Positions 1-6,265 of a DNA stretch of 6,434 nucleotides are shown in pieces (the stretch's first letter is position 1; each line of letters starts with the position of its first letter). This DNA comes from an uncultured Collinsella sp. (GTDB taxonomy: Bacteria; Actinomycetota; Coriobacteriia; Coriobacteriales; Coriobacteriaceae). A program made the position numbers and the translations under genes. Below the pieces are notes generated by a model. That model did not search any database. It saw nothing but the letters and a program-made list of their open reading frames with translations, and was not told the origin of the DNA. Location: contig CABQMC010000088.1 of the NCBI GenBank assembly GCA_902465115.1, positions 1 to 6,434 of the forward strand, written 5' to 3'.

Positions 1-1082
1 ACGAGGTATTTAGCGATTACGCGGACAACGCCATTAAGGTCAACCACCTGTTTGTGGGGCTCGACAGCTCCAGCTTCTTTTTGATGAACATCGCCGAGGT
101 AGCGGTGCTGTGGGTGGGCGGTAACCGGGTGGGCGCCCATGCGATGCAGATCGCGAGCATCTCGGCGGTGCTGGAGTACGCGATCCTGATTCTGTTCTTT
201 GTGATGATGGCGCAGATGGTGATTTTGACGCTTCCGCGTGCCGCTGCGTGCCTCAACCGTGCGCAACAGGTGCTGGAGATTGAGCCGAGTATCGTCGATG
301 GTGAGCGAACGCTCGACGCGGGCACGTCCGACTCAAAGGACGGAACCGGCGCGGTTGCCGTGTTCGACCATATGTCGTTTCGTTTTGACGATGCCGACGA
401 GGACACGCTGTGCGATCTGAACTTTACCTGTCGCCGCGGTCAGACGACCGCGATCGTCGGCTCGACGGGTTCGGGCAAGTCGACGGTGGCCAAGCTCCTG
501 CTGCGCTTCCACGACGCCACCAAGGGCGCCATTCGCCTGGACGGCGTCGATCTGCGCGACCTTTCGCAAGACGAGATTCGCGGGCATATCGCTTACGTGC
601 CGCAGAAGGCGTGGCTGTTCTCGGGCACCGTGGCAAGCAACCTGCGCTTTGGCAACGAAGACGCGACTGAGGCCGACATGATTCATGCGCTCCAGGTTGC
701 CCAGAGCACCTTTGTGCTCGATCAGCCGCAGGGGCTCGATACCCCGGTGGCGCAGGGCGGCACGAACTTTTCGGGCGGCCAGCGCCAGCGTCTGGCCATC
801 GCCCGTGCGCTCATGAAGCATGCCGATCTATATATCTTCGATGACAGTTTTTCGGCCCTGGACTTTAAGACCGATGCTGCCCTGCGCCATGCGTTGCAAG
901 ACGAGACGCGTGACGCCGCGGTGCTCATCATCGCGCAGCGCATCTCGACGATCTTGCACGCCGACCAGATCGTCGTGCTCAAGGACGGCGAGGTTGTGGG
1001 GCTGGGCACGCATGGCGAGCTTATGGAAACCTGCGAGGTGTACCGCGCCATCGCGGAATCGCAGATGAAGGGAGGTGAGTAG
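1..1082 (+). CDS. ABC exporter half-transporter, degenerate-site subunit (5' end cut by window edge)
   Basis: This is the C-terminal part of an ABC exporter half-transporter (membrane domain fused to ATPase). The reading frame is open from the first complete codon at position 3, so the true start lies upstream; the GTG at 54 is only an internal valine. Visible in order: the last two membrane helices (about 63-240), then the nucleotide-binding domain with Walker A GSTGSGKST (459-485), a Q-loop in VPQKAWLFSG, signature FSGGQ (768-782), Walker B LYIFDD (828-845) and a switch region IIAQR (927-941). The residue after the Walker B aspartate is Asp (843-845) instead of the catalytic Glu, and the H-loop His is Gln (936-938). 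These two changes mark the degenerate-site subunit of heterodimeric exporters such as TM287/288 and BmrCD. Its intact FSGGQ would complete the active site of the next gene's product. The substrate (drug, lipid or peptide) cannot be read from sequence. Confidence 0.93.
   Translation, partial: EVFSDYADNAIKVNHLFVGLDSSSFFLMNIAEVAVLWVGGNRVGAHAMQIASISAVLEYAILILFFVMMAQMVILTLPRAAACLNRAQQVLEIEPSIVDGERTLDAGTSDSKDGTGAVAVFDHMSFRFDDADEDTLCDLNFTCRRGQTTAIVGSTGSGKSTVAKLLLRFHDATKGAIRLDGVDLRDLSQDEIRGHIAYVPQKAWLFSGTVASNLRFGNEDATEADMIHALQVAQSTFVLDQPQGLDTPVAQGGTNFSGGQRQRLAIARALMKHADLYIFDDSFSALDFKTDAALRHALQDETRDAAVLIIAQRISTILHADQIVVLKDGEVVGLGTHGELMETCEVYRAIAESQMKGGE
1071..1078 (+). promoter_or_regulatory. Shine-Dalgarno site of the second ABC gene
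   Basis: GGAGGTGA lies inside the last codons of the upstream ABC gene, 5 nt before the ATG at 1084 (8 nt if counted from the GGAGG core). It decides the start: the upstream in-frame GTG at 1075 lies within this site and could not use it. Because the upstream stop (1080-1082) falls between the site and the ATG, translation of the two subunits is probably coupled, giving equal amounts of each half (inference). Confidence 0.8.
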
Positions 1083-1083
1083 C

Positions 1084-3090
1084 ATGACCGAGGAGCTCAA
1101 GAAGCAGGGCGGCGTTGATGACGCCGCTGCCGCGGGACTGGTCGAGGAAACGGCTGCCGCGTCGACCGAGCTGGATGACGCCGCCAAGGCTGCAGCCGAG
1201 CGCGAGGCTCGCCGCCAAGCGCTCTACGAGGAAAACGAGCGCGCGGAGGATGAGCGCGCCCGAGCCGAGGCGGAACGCATGCGCGACGTGGACGATGAAG
1301 ACGAGGACGAGACGCCTCGGGATACCTGGGCGACGGTGCGCCGCCTGTGGAGCGAGGCTGCCGGCGACCATTGGCGCTTCTATATCGTGTTTGCGAGCAT
1401 TGTGTTCTATGCCATCTTTAACACTGCTGCGCCGGCATATAGCGCCCGCGTGATCGATGAGCTGTGGGGCCACATTCAGGTGGCGTTTGCTAACGACACC
1501 ACCTTCAACATCACCTGGGAGAACTGCGGCAGGACCATCTTCATCTACTTTATGATTTGGACCGCCGCCGCCTCGTTCTACGCGCTCCAGAGCTTTTTGA
1601 TGTCGAGTGTGGCCGAACGCCTCAACCTGCGCCTACGCAACCGCATCGCACAAAAGCTCAACCGTCTGCCGCTTGCCTTCTTTGACGCGCATCGTCCCGG
1701 CGAGGTCGTCAGCCGCGCGACCAACGACCTGGACAAGATGTCCGAGAGCATGCAGCGTGGCTTGCTGCAGCTTCTGGTGTCGATCGGTACCGTGGTGGGC
1801 GCCGTGAGCGTGATGTTCGTGTTTAGCGTGCCGCTCACGCTCGTCTTTTTGTTCTTTACGGCGCTGTCGCTGCTGGTGACCAAGGTGGTCTCGCGCCGCA
1901 CGCATGACGTAACCGGTGAGCGCCAAGAGTGGGTGTCAAGGATTACGAGCGCGGTTGAGGAGGGCTACTCGGGCCGTCTGGTGATTCGCGCGTTCAACCG
2001 TGAGCGCCAGAGCTCTGCCGAGGTGCACCAGGCCTCGGGCGAGCTGGCACGTGTGAGTGCCAAGGCCGACTTTATGATTAACGCCGTCGGCCCCGCGGTG
2101 CGCTTTATCGGCCGCCTGGCACAGATCGTGATTGCGATTGTGGGCTGCAGCATGCTGGTTGCCGGCCACATGACCGTCGGCGTGTTCCAGGCGTTCTTCC
2201 AGTTTATCTACGAGGCATCTGAGCCCATGACGCAGCTGTCGTTTACCTTCAACTCGCTGCAGAGCGCGCTGGCGAGCGCGGAGCGCGTGTTCGACCTGCT
2301 CGATGAACCCGAGATGGAGGCAGATCCGCGGCCGGGCGAGGCTGCCAAGCTGCCGGGTCGCGTGGAGGGCCGCGTCGCTTTTGAGCATGTGCGCTTTGGC
2401 TACGCGCCCGACAAGCCGCTCATGCGCGACGTGTCGTTTACCGCCGAGCCGGGCCAGAAGATCGCCGTGGTGGGAACCACGGGCGCGGGCAAAACCACGC
2501 TCATCAATCTGCTCATGCGCTTCTACGAGATTGACGGCGGGCGCATTACGCTCGACGGCGTGGACACGAGCCGCATGGATCGTGGCGAGCTGCGCCAGCA
2601 GTTTGGCATGGTGTTGCAGGATGCCTGGCTGTTCGACGGAACGATTGCCGAGAATATCGCCTATGGCTGCCCCGAGGCGACGCGCGAGGAGATCGTGGCG
2701 GCCGCACGCGCCGCGCAGGTCGACTTCTTTGTGCGCACCATGCCGCAGGGCTATGACACGCGCGTGGCCAACGATGCCGAGAGCATTAGCCAGGGTCAGC
2801 GCCAGCTGCTGACCATTGCGCGCGTGTTGCTCAACAACCCGGCGATTCTCATCCTGGATGAGGCGACCTCAAGCGTGGATACGCGCACCGAGCTTGCCAT
2901 CGGCCGCGCCATGGACGCGCTCATGCATGGGCGCACGAGCTTTGTGATCGCGCATCGCCTGTCGACGATCGTGGATGCCGACCTGATCTTGGTCATGGAC
3001 CACGGCAATATCATCGAGCAGGGTACGCACAAGGAGCTACTGGCTGCCGAGGGTGCCTACGCCGACCTCTACCTAAGCCAGTTCGCATGA
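1084..3090 (+). CDS. ABC exporter half-transporter, catalytic-site subunit with charged N-terminal extension
   Basis: The product is 668 aa from the ATG at 1084, chosen for its GGAGG site. Residues 1-90 form a hydrophilic Ala/Glu/Arg-rich extension, probably helical or coiled-coil at about 32-68, with an acidic run near 69-76. Six membrane helices follow (roughly 99-120, 151-174, 226-247, 249-267, 340-360, 363-380). The ATPase domain (about 428-668) has Walker A GTTGAGKTT (464-472), Q-loop VLQDAWLFDG, signature SQGQ (569-572), Walker B ILILDE with catalytic Glu593, and H-loop His624. Walker A/B and the H-loop are canonical, but the signature is SQGQ instead of SGGQ. This is the exact complement of the degenerate partner encoded 1 nt upstream, so the two should form a heterodimeric exporter in the cytoplasmic membrane. 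The family is certain; the substrate is unknown. The extension lengthens the protein compared with usual half-transporters of about 580-600 aa. Confidence 0.95.
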   Translation: MTEELKKQGGVDDAAAAGLVEETAAASTELDDAAKAAAEREARRQALYEENERAEDERARAEAERMRDVDDEDEDETPRDTWATVRRLWSEAAGDHWRFYIVFASIVFYAIFNTAAPAYSARVIDELWGHIQVAFANDTTFNITWENCGRTIFIYFMIWTAAASFYALQSFLMSSVAERLNLRLRNRIAQKLNRLPLAFFDAHRPGEVVSRATNDLDKMSESMQRGLLQLLVSIGTVVGAVSVMFVFSVPLTLVFLFFTALSLLVTKVVSRRTHDVTGERQEWVSRITSAVEEGYSGRLVIRAFNRERQSSAEVHQASGELARVSAKADFMINAVGPAVRFIGRLAQIVIAIVGCSMLVAGHMTVGVFQAFFQFIYEASEPMTQLSFTFNSLQSALASAERVFDLLDEPEMEADPRPGEAAKLPGRVEGRVAFEHVRFGYAPDKPLMRDVSFTAEPGQKIAVVGTTGAGKTTLINLLMRFYEIDGGRITLDGVDTSRMDRGELRQQFGMVLQDAWLFDGTIAENIAYGCPEATREEIVAAARAAQVDFFVRTMPQGYDTRVANDAESISQGQRQLLTIARVLLNNPAILILDEATSSVDTRTELAIGRAMDALMHGRTSFVIAHRLSTIVDADLILVMDHGNIIEQGTHKELLAAEGAYADLYLSQFA

Positions 3091-3091
3091 G

Positions 3092-3120
3092 GTGACAGGG
3101 GGGGCAGTCCCGCATGTCAC
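3092..3120. repeat. GTGACA...TGTCAC palindrome, possible REP-like element
   Basis: Perfect 6-base arms GTGACA (3092-3097) and TGTCAC (3115-3120) flank a G-run of seven, CAGT and CCC. An inner GGG/CCC pairing could extend the hairpin with bulges. It lies 1 nt after the stop of the second ABC gene, between convergent genes, where REP-type palindromes often sit. There is no T-tract after it on either strand, so it is a poor intrinsic terminator. Its status as a dispersed repeat is inferred from form and location; only one copy is seen here. Confidence 0.4.
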
Positions 3121-3128
3121 ATCACAAA

Positions 3129-3158
3129 TAAGGCGCGCCTTTGCGTTGACGTCAATGT
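3129..3158. other. Convergent spacer with two short perfect palindromes
   Basis: Between the ABC operon and cysE, which converge, lie AAGGCGCGCCTT (3130-3141) and TTGACGTCAA (3146-3155). Each is a perfect palindrome, but with only a short possible stem and loop, and neither is followed by a convincing T-run. They are the only terminator candidates for the two converging genes besides the neighbouring GTGACA palindrome. A weak or factor-dependent end is therefore as likely as an intrinsic one. Confidence 0.25.
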
Positions 3159-3177
3159 TGTCGGTGGTCGTCCGCTT

Positions 3178-3882
3178 CTAGCGCTCGTCCACGAGCTTGG
3201 CGACGAGGGCCTTAAGCTCGGCCACCTCTTGCTCGAGTTCCTTGACGCGGCGGGCGTTCTCGGTGATGCCCTGACGGTTGAGCGCGGACTGCTCGGCGGC
3301 GTCGTCGGGCATGTACTCGCGATGCTGCTTGGCGTCGAAGCTCTCCTCGAACACGCGGCAGCCGTTGCGCTTGATGATGCGTCCCGGCACGCCCACGACG
3401 GTGCAGTTGTCGGGCACGTCCTTGACGACAACCGAGTTGCCGCCGATTTTGACGTTGTCGCCGATGCGAATGTTGCCGAGCACCTTGGCGCCCGTGCCCA
3501 CCGTGACGTTGTTGCCCAGGGTGGGGTGGCGCTTGCCGGTCTCGTTGCCGGTGCCGCCGAGCGTGACGCCCTGGTAGAGCACGCAGTTGTCGCCCACGAT
3601 GGTGGTTTCGCCGATGACGACGCCCATGGCGTGGTCGATAAAGAAATGCTTGCCGATCTGTGCGGCGGGATGAATCTCGACGCCGGTGATGTGGCGGGTA
3701 ATTTGCGAGAGCACGCGGGCGAGCGAGCGATGACCGTGCTCCCAGAGCCAGTGCTCGGGCACGTGGTTCCATTTGGCGTGCAGGCCAGGATAGGAAAGGA
3801 AGATGACTAGACCGTTTTGCGCGGCGGGATCCTGCGCCTGGACGGTCTTGATGTCCTCGCGAATGGTATTGATAAAGCTCAC
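3178..3882 (-). CDS. cysE: Serine O-acetyltransferase
   Basis: It transfers acetyl from acetyl-CoA to L-serine, giving O-acetylserine, the committed step of cysteine synthesis in the cytoplasm. The 234-aa product starts at the GTG at 3882, which has an AAGGGAGG site 6 nt upstream; an in-frame ATG further upstream (3969) would place the coding region across the promoter. A short N-terminal helical segment (1-65) is followed by left-handed beta-helix hexapeptide repeats (about 67-170). Catalytic-site residues are visible: Glu69 in [11 protein letters not shown] (Asp143 position of E. coli CysE), His84 in [12 protein letters not shown] (His158 position) and His119 in [14 protein letters not shown] is the family glycine motif. 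The last 55 residues are charged, ending in a likely coiled coil (about 206-232). The lack of a long N-terminal domain, the Glu in place of Asp143 and the coiled tail are all typical of the Gram-positive form, as in B. subtilis. No cysK is next to it. Confidence 0.95.
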   Translation of the reverse strand: MSFINTIREDIKTVQAQDPAAQNGLVIFLSYPGLHAKWNHVPEHWLWEHGHRSLARVLSQITRHITGVEIHPAAQIGKHFFIDHAMGVVIGETTIVGDNCVLYQGVTLGGTGNETGKRHPTLGNNVTVGTGAKVLGNIRIGDNVKIGGNSVVVKDVPDNCTVVGVPGRIIKRNGCRVFEESFDAKQHREYMPDDAAEQSALNRQGITENARRVKELEQEVAELKALVAKLVDER

Positions 3883-3888
3883 CGACCG

Positions 3889-3896
3889 CCCTCCCT
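3889..3896 (-). promoter_or_regulatory. Shine-Dalgarno site of cysE
   Basis: Read on the minus strand this is AAGGGAGG, ending 6 nt before the GTG at 3882-3880. It is the strongest ribosome site in the region. It selects the GTG over the in-frame upstream ATG at 3969-3967, which has no comparable site. Confidence 0.75.
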
Positions 3897-3923
3897 TAGC
3901 GCTATGGCAATGCGATTCAATAA

Positions 3924-3940
3924 AGTATAGCGATTCGCTA
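3924..3940 (-). promoter_or_regulatory. Candidate cysE promoter -10 with overlapping inverted repeat
   Basis: On the minus strand TATACT (3929-3924) is a near-consensus -10, placing the RNA start near 3917 and leaving a leader of only about 35 nt, too short for a T-box or riboswitch. No good -35 is seen at 17-18 nt; TTGTCC (3957-3952) is 22 nt away. The inverted repeat TAGCGATTCGCTA (3928-3940, plus-strand reading, 6+1+6) overlaps the -10, and GCGATTC occurs again at 3912-3918. A repressor or activator site is a plausible inference; no regulator can be named. Confidence 0.4.
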
Positions 3941-3968
3941 GGGATTAGGAAGGACAATCTTCGCGGCA

Positions 3969-4052
3969 TTGCGCAACAGGTGTCAGTTATGCAAACTTGC
4001 TGGTAATGGAGTCATGCTTTTGTGGGGTTGCGCACGAGGGGGTGCTGCAACC
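3969..4052. promoter_or_regulatory. Cluster of TTGC/GCAA inverted repeats upstream of dedA
   Basis: Three symmetric units occur in 84 bases: TTGCGCAA (3969-3976), GCAAACTTGC (3991-4000), and GGTTGC (4026-4031) paired with GCAACC (4047-4052). The last pair can extend through GCAC (4032-4035) and GTGC (4042-4045), giving a 10-bp stem with one bulged T and a 6-base loop. The region is non-coding, between divergent genes, and the last unit sits where a -35 would be expected. Binding of a regulator is inferred only from this arrangement. Confidence 0.35.
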
Positions 4053-4053
4053 G

Positions 4054-4059
4054 TATACT
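4054..4059 (+). promoter_or_regulatory. Candidate dedA promoter -10
   Basis: TATACT matches the -10 consensus closely and would start RNA near 4066, about 40 nt before the ATG. The nearest -35-like box, TTGCGC (4028-4033), is 20 nt upstream, longer than the usual 17 +/- 1. The promoter may therefore be weak or activator-dependent. The GGTTGC/GCAACC inverted repeat ends 1 nt before this box. Confidence 0.4.
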
Positions 4060-4105
4060 GGTCAACTTGGACGTATCCGCGCCCACAACTGAGAGGTTTT
4101 ACTTC

Positions 4106-4753
4106 ATGGGTTTCATCAATTTTATCGCCGAGCTGCTTAAGGATCCGCGCACCGCGATCGCCAGCTGGATCGCCGCCGGCCCGCTTATGGCCTACGGCTG
4201 CGTGTTCCTGATCATCTTTATCGAGACGGGCGTGGTGTTCTTCCCATTCCTTCCCGGCGATTCGTTGCTGTTTGCTTCGGGCTTCTTTGCCCACAACGGC
4301 GGCTTTAACATCGTGGCCCTGCTGGCCGTCGCATGGGCTGCTGCCATCCTGGGCGACCAGTGCAACTTTATGATCGGTCACTTCTTTGGCAAAAAGATTA
4401 TTGCTTCGGGCAAGGTCAAGGCCATGACGCCCGAGCGCATTAAAAAGTCCGAGGACTTCTTGGACAAGTGGGGCCACCTGGCCATCTTCCTGGGCCGCTT
4501 CTTCCCGTTTATTCGCACCTTTGTGCCCTTTATCGCCGGCATGGGCGGCATGCACTGGCGTAACTTCGTTATCTTTAACGTGCTGGGTGGCATTACCTGG
4601 TCAACGCTCTTTACACTGCTGGGCTACTTCTTTGGTGGCATCCCCTTTGTGCAGGAGCACTTTGAGCTGCTGATCGTCGGCATTGTCGCCGTGTCGATCA
4701 TCCCGACCGTGGTCGGTCTGGTTAAGGCTAAGCTGGGCAAAATGAACGCGTAG
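4106..4753 (+). CDS. DedA-family membrane protein
   Basis: The 215-aa product starts at the ATG at 4106, with GAGAGG (4091-4096) 9 nt upstream; an in-frame GTG at 4022 would put the coding region through the promoter. DedA-family proteins are polytopic inner-membrane proteins linked to proton-dependent envelope homeostasis; some (B. subtilis UptA) recycle undecaprenyl phosphate. Diagnostic motifs are present: FIETG...PFLPGD (38-52) and GRFFPFIRTFVPFIAG (130-145). Glu40, Asp52, Arg131 and Arg137 match the residues essential in E. coli YqjA/YghB (E39, D51, R130, R136). Hydrophobic segments lie at about 22-48, 52-62, 67-90, 124-145, 152-178 and 187-207, the inner ones probably re-entrant. It is a single gene, transcribed away from cysE and convergent with the SPFH gene. 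The precise substrate is unknown, so no symbol is given. Confidence 0.93.
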   Translation: MGFINFIAELLKDPRTAIASWIAAGPLMAYGCVFLIIFIETGVVFFPFLPGDSLLFASGFFAHNGGFNIVALLAVAWAAAILGDQCNFMIGHFFGKKIIASGKVKAMTPERIKKSEDFLDKWGHLAIFLGRFFPFIRTFVPFIAGMGGMHWRNFVIFNVLGGITWSTLFTLLGYFFGGIPFVQEHFELLIVGIVAVSIIPTVVGLVKAKLGKMNA

Positions 4754-4806
4754 TATCTGCGCGCGAAAAGCCGCATGTTGGCAGTTGCACTACATAGTCA
4801 AAAACA

Positions 4807-4846
4807 AAACGGGGATCCGTCGCTTAGAGTCGACGGATCCCCGTTT
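4807..4846. terminator. Strong bidirectional hairpin terminator
   Basis: A perfect 16-bp stem is formed by AAACGGGGATCCGTCG (4807-4822) and its complement (4831-4846), with an 8-base loop. On the minus strand the stem runs into TTTTGTTTTTG, a good T-tract, so it should end the SPFH operon about 60 nt after its stop. On the plus strand the tail is shorter (GTTTGCGTT), but the A/T end of the stem probably serves dedA as well. It is the only clear intrinsic terminator in the window. Confidence 0.9.
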
Positions 4847-4903
4847 GCGTTGGAGGGGAAGTGGACACGCGATACGTTTGGCAGCACACAGCGTGATAAC
4901 AAA

Positions 4904-6262
4904 CTAATCAGCTGGAATCGGCGGTGGGGTGGAGCCGTTATTGAAAAGCGCCGCAATTGCGGGAACGGTTTTTGCGGGCATCCAGTTTGCCATGCCTTCT
5001 TGCCAAACGAGAGATTCGGGAGCAAGCGATTTTGAGGCAACCATGGAACTCAGCGTGATGAGGTCGAACGGTCCGGTTGCCGCGCCGTTGACAGCAACGT
5101 GGAAACGATCTTGCCGCGGAATGGGCGGTGGAACGGGGAAGCCAGAGATTCCCGCCGGAGTGTTGCCCATCATGTTGTCCATCGCGCCGGCGATGTTCCG
5201 ACCGACGGAACCGCCTATGGCCATGCCCGCGGCGATCCCAGCCATGTCCATGCTGCCGTTGCCACCGCCGCCGAGGCTGATGCCCGCAGCTCCATTTTCG
5301 CCCATATGCCCGAGCGCCTCTGCGCCAGCGACGCCAACGGTGGTTTGCGCTTCCACCTGATAAGCGGGGAAGTTAGCAGTCTGAGTCTGCTTGTGGACGC
5401 GATATTGTCCTTCCTCGCGCTCAATACGCAGACGTTCCTGCAGGTTTTCCATTTGAACGCGCTGCATATCATGGATGTTCTTGATGTTGGCTTCAGTTTG
5501 GGCTCGGACGGTGGCCTCGGTCACATTGCGTGTTACCGCCATGAGCCGAGTGTAGCCGTCGCTCTCCTCGTCCACGTCGATGGCGGCGATGTCTAAAGAC
5601 GTGAGCTCTATGCCAAAGACCTTGCGCAGCTGTGGAGAAAGGTCGTTGTTGGCAAGTTCCGAGAGGTCGTCGGTGCGGCCAGCGAGCTGTAAAAGAGGGA
5701 TCCCGAGTTTTGAAGGCATATTGGCGACAAGAGATTTAACTCTGCGCGAGACCGCATCGCGAACTTGACTTTGAAAGTCTTCGAGCGTGAATTCATCAAG
5801 ACGGTGGAGCTCGATGAATTCACGGTAATCGGCGATTTGGAAAGTAAGGGTCCCTCGCACGGCAACGGGTACTCCAAAATCGGGGAACCGCTGGTCAAAC
5901 ACATCGAAGTAGCGCACGGCAAAACGTGATTGAACAACCTTGGCAAGATTGATGAAGTAAACCTCTGCCTGAAACGGTGTGCCGCCGCCATATGCCGCCG
6001 CGACAAAGCTCGCGATGATGGGCAGGTTGGAGGTGTTGAGCGCCTCATCAAAAGGTCCCTCGATGAACTCTTGGATCGCATCTCGTCCCTTGCGACGGCA
6101 GATGAAAACGGCAACAGAACCCTCGCGCACACGGAGCGATGAACCCCAGCGGATTGCGTTTTCACGGCGCACGTTGTTTGCGGGTCGCCATTTCCAGATG
6201 AGATAGTCCTTCTCATCGCAGCGGATTTCATCCATCATGCCGGCGCGATTTTGATTAGCCAT
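4904..6262 (-). CDS. SPFH-domain protein (YdjI/virion-core-like) with C-terminal GYF_2 domain
   Basis: The 452-aa product starts at the ATG at 6262-6260, with AGGGG 8 nt upstream. Residues about 20-240 are an SPFH (stomatin/prohibitin/flotillin) domain of the bacterial YdjI type, with the typical opening IRCDEKDYLIWKW and the REGSVAVFICRRKGR strand pair. Residues about 245-295 are a charged helical, probably coiled-coil, segment for oligomerisation. Residues 309-375 are rich in Gly, Ala and Met, low in complexity, and lead to a proline patch (PVPPPIP). Residues about 387-440 match GYF_2 (NGAATGPFDL...LVWQEGMANWMPA), followed by PPPIP. There is no transmembrane helix, so it probably sits at the inner face of the membrane through partners. 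B. subtilis YdjI works with PspA-type and membrane proteins in envelope stress; the same role here is inferred. Many relatives carry a zinc ribbon where this one has GYF_2. The gene looks less GC-rich by eye than the ABC genes. Confidence 0.88.
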   Translation of the reverse strand: MANQNRAGMMDEIRCDEKDYLIWKWRPANNVRRENAIRWGSSLRVREGSVAVFICRRKGRDAIQEFIEGPFDEALNTSNLPIIASFVAAAYGGGTPFQAEVYFINLAKVVQSRFAVRYFDVFDQRFPDFGVPVAVRGTLTFQIADYREFIELHRLDEFTLEDFQSQVRDAVSRRVKSLVANMPSKLGIPLLQLAGRTDDLSELANNDLSPQLRKVFGIELTSLDIAAIDVDEESDGYTRLMAVTRNVTEATVRAQTEANIKNIHDMQRVQMENLQERLRIEREEGQYRVHKQTQTANFPAYQVEAQTTVGVAGAEALGHMGENGAAGISLGGGGNGSMDMAGIAAGMAIGGSVGRNIAGAMDNMMGNTPAGISGFPVPPPIPRQDRFHVAVNGAATGPFDLITLSSMVASKSLAPESLVWQEGMANWMPAKTVPAIAALFNNGSTPPPIPAD

Positions 6263-6265
6263 GAT

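Noticed and set aside
3382..3390. Glu in place of the catalytic Asp143 in cysE as a possible inactivating change
   Set aside because: Glu at this position is usual in Gram-positive serine acetyltransferases such as that of B. subtilis, and the two key histidines are intact.
3229..3810. Plus-strand open frame of 193 aa opposite cysE
   Set aside because: This is a shadow of a GC-rich gene: it is antisense to strongly conserved acetyltransferase motifs and its product is a biased Val/Ala/Asp/His-rich sequence.
3883..3969. Longer cysE product starting at the ATG at 3969
   Set aside because: The extra 29 residues do not resemble the family N-terminus, would cross the candidate -10, and the ATG lacks a ribosome site as strong as that of the GTG at 3882.
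4022..4105. Longer DedA product from the GTG at 4022
   Set aside because: The extension would be translated through the -10 and the inverted repeat and has no family counterpart. The ATG at 4106 gives the standard N-terminus, with the essential residues one position from E. coli numbering.
4809..4840. Resemblance to a cloning-vector polylinker (CGGGGATCC ... TAGAGTCGAC, with BamHI- and SalI-type sites)
   Set aside because: The sequence is fully explained by a perfect 16-bp terminator stem: the two GGATCC copies are simply its two arms. The spacing differs from common polylinkers, and the flanks are normal genomic sequence between convergent genes.
4775..5035. Plus-strand open frame of 86 aa after dedA
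   Set aside because: It runs through the terminator hairpin and into the antisense of the GYF_2 domain, and it lacks a ribosome site or recognisable features.
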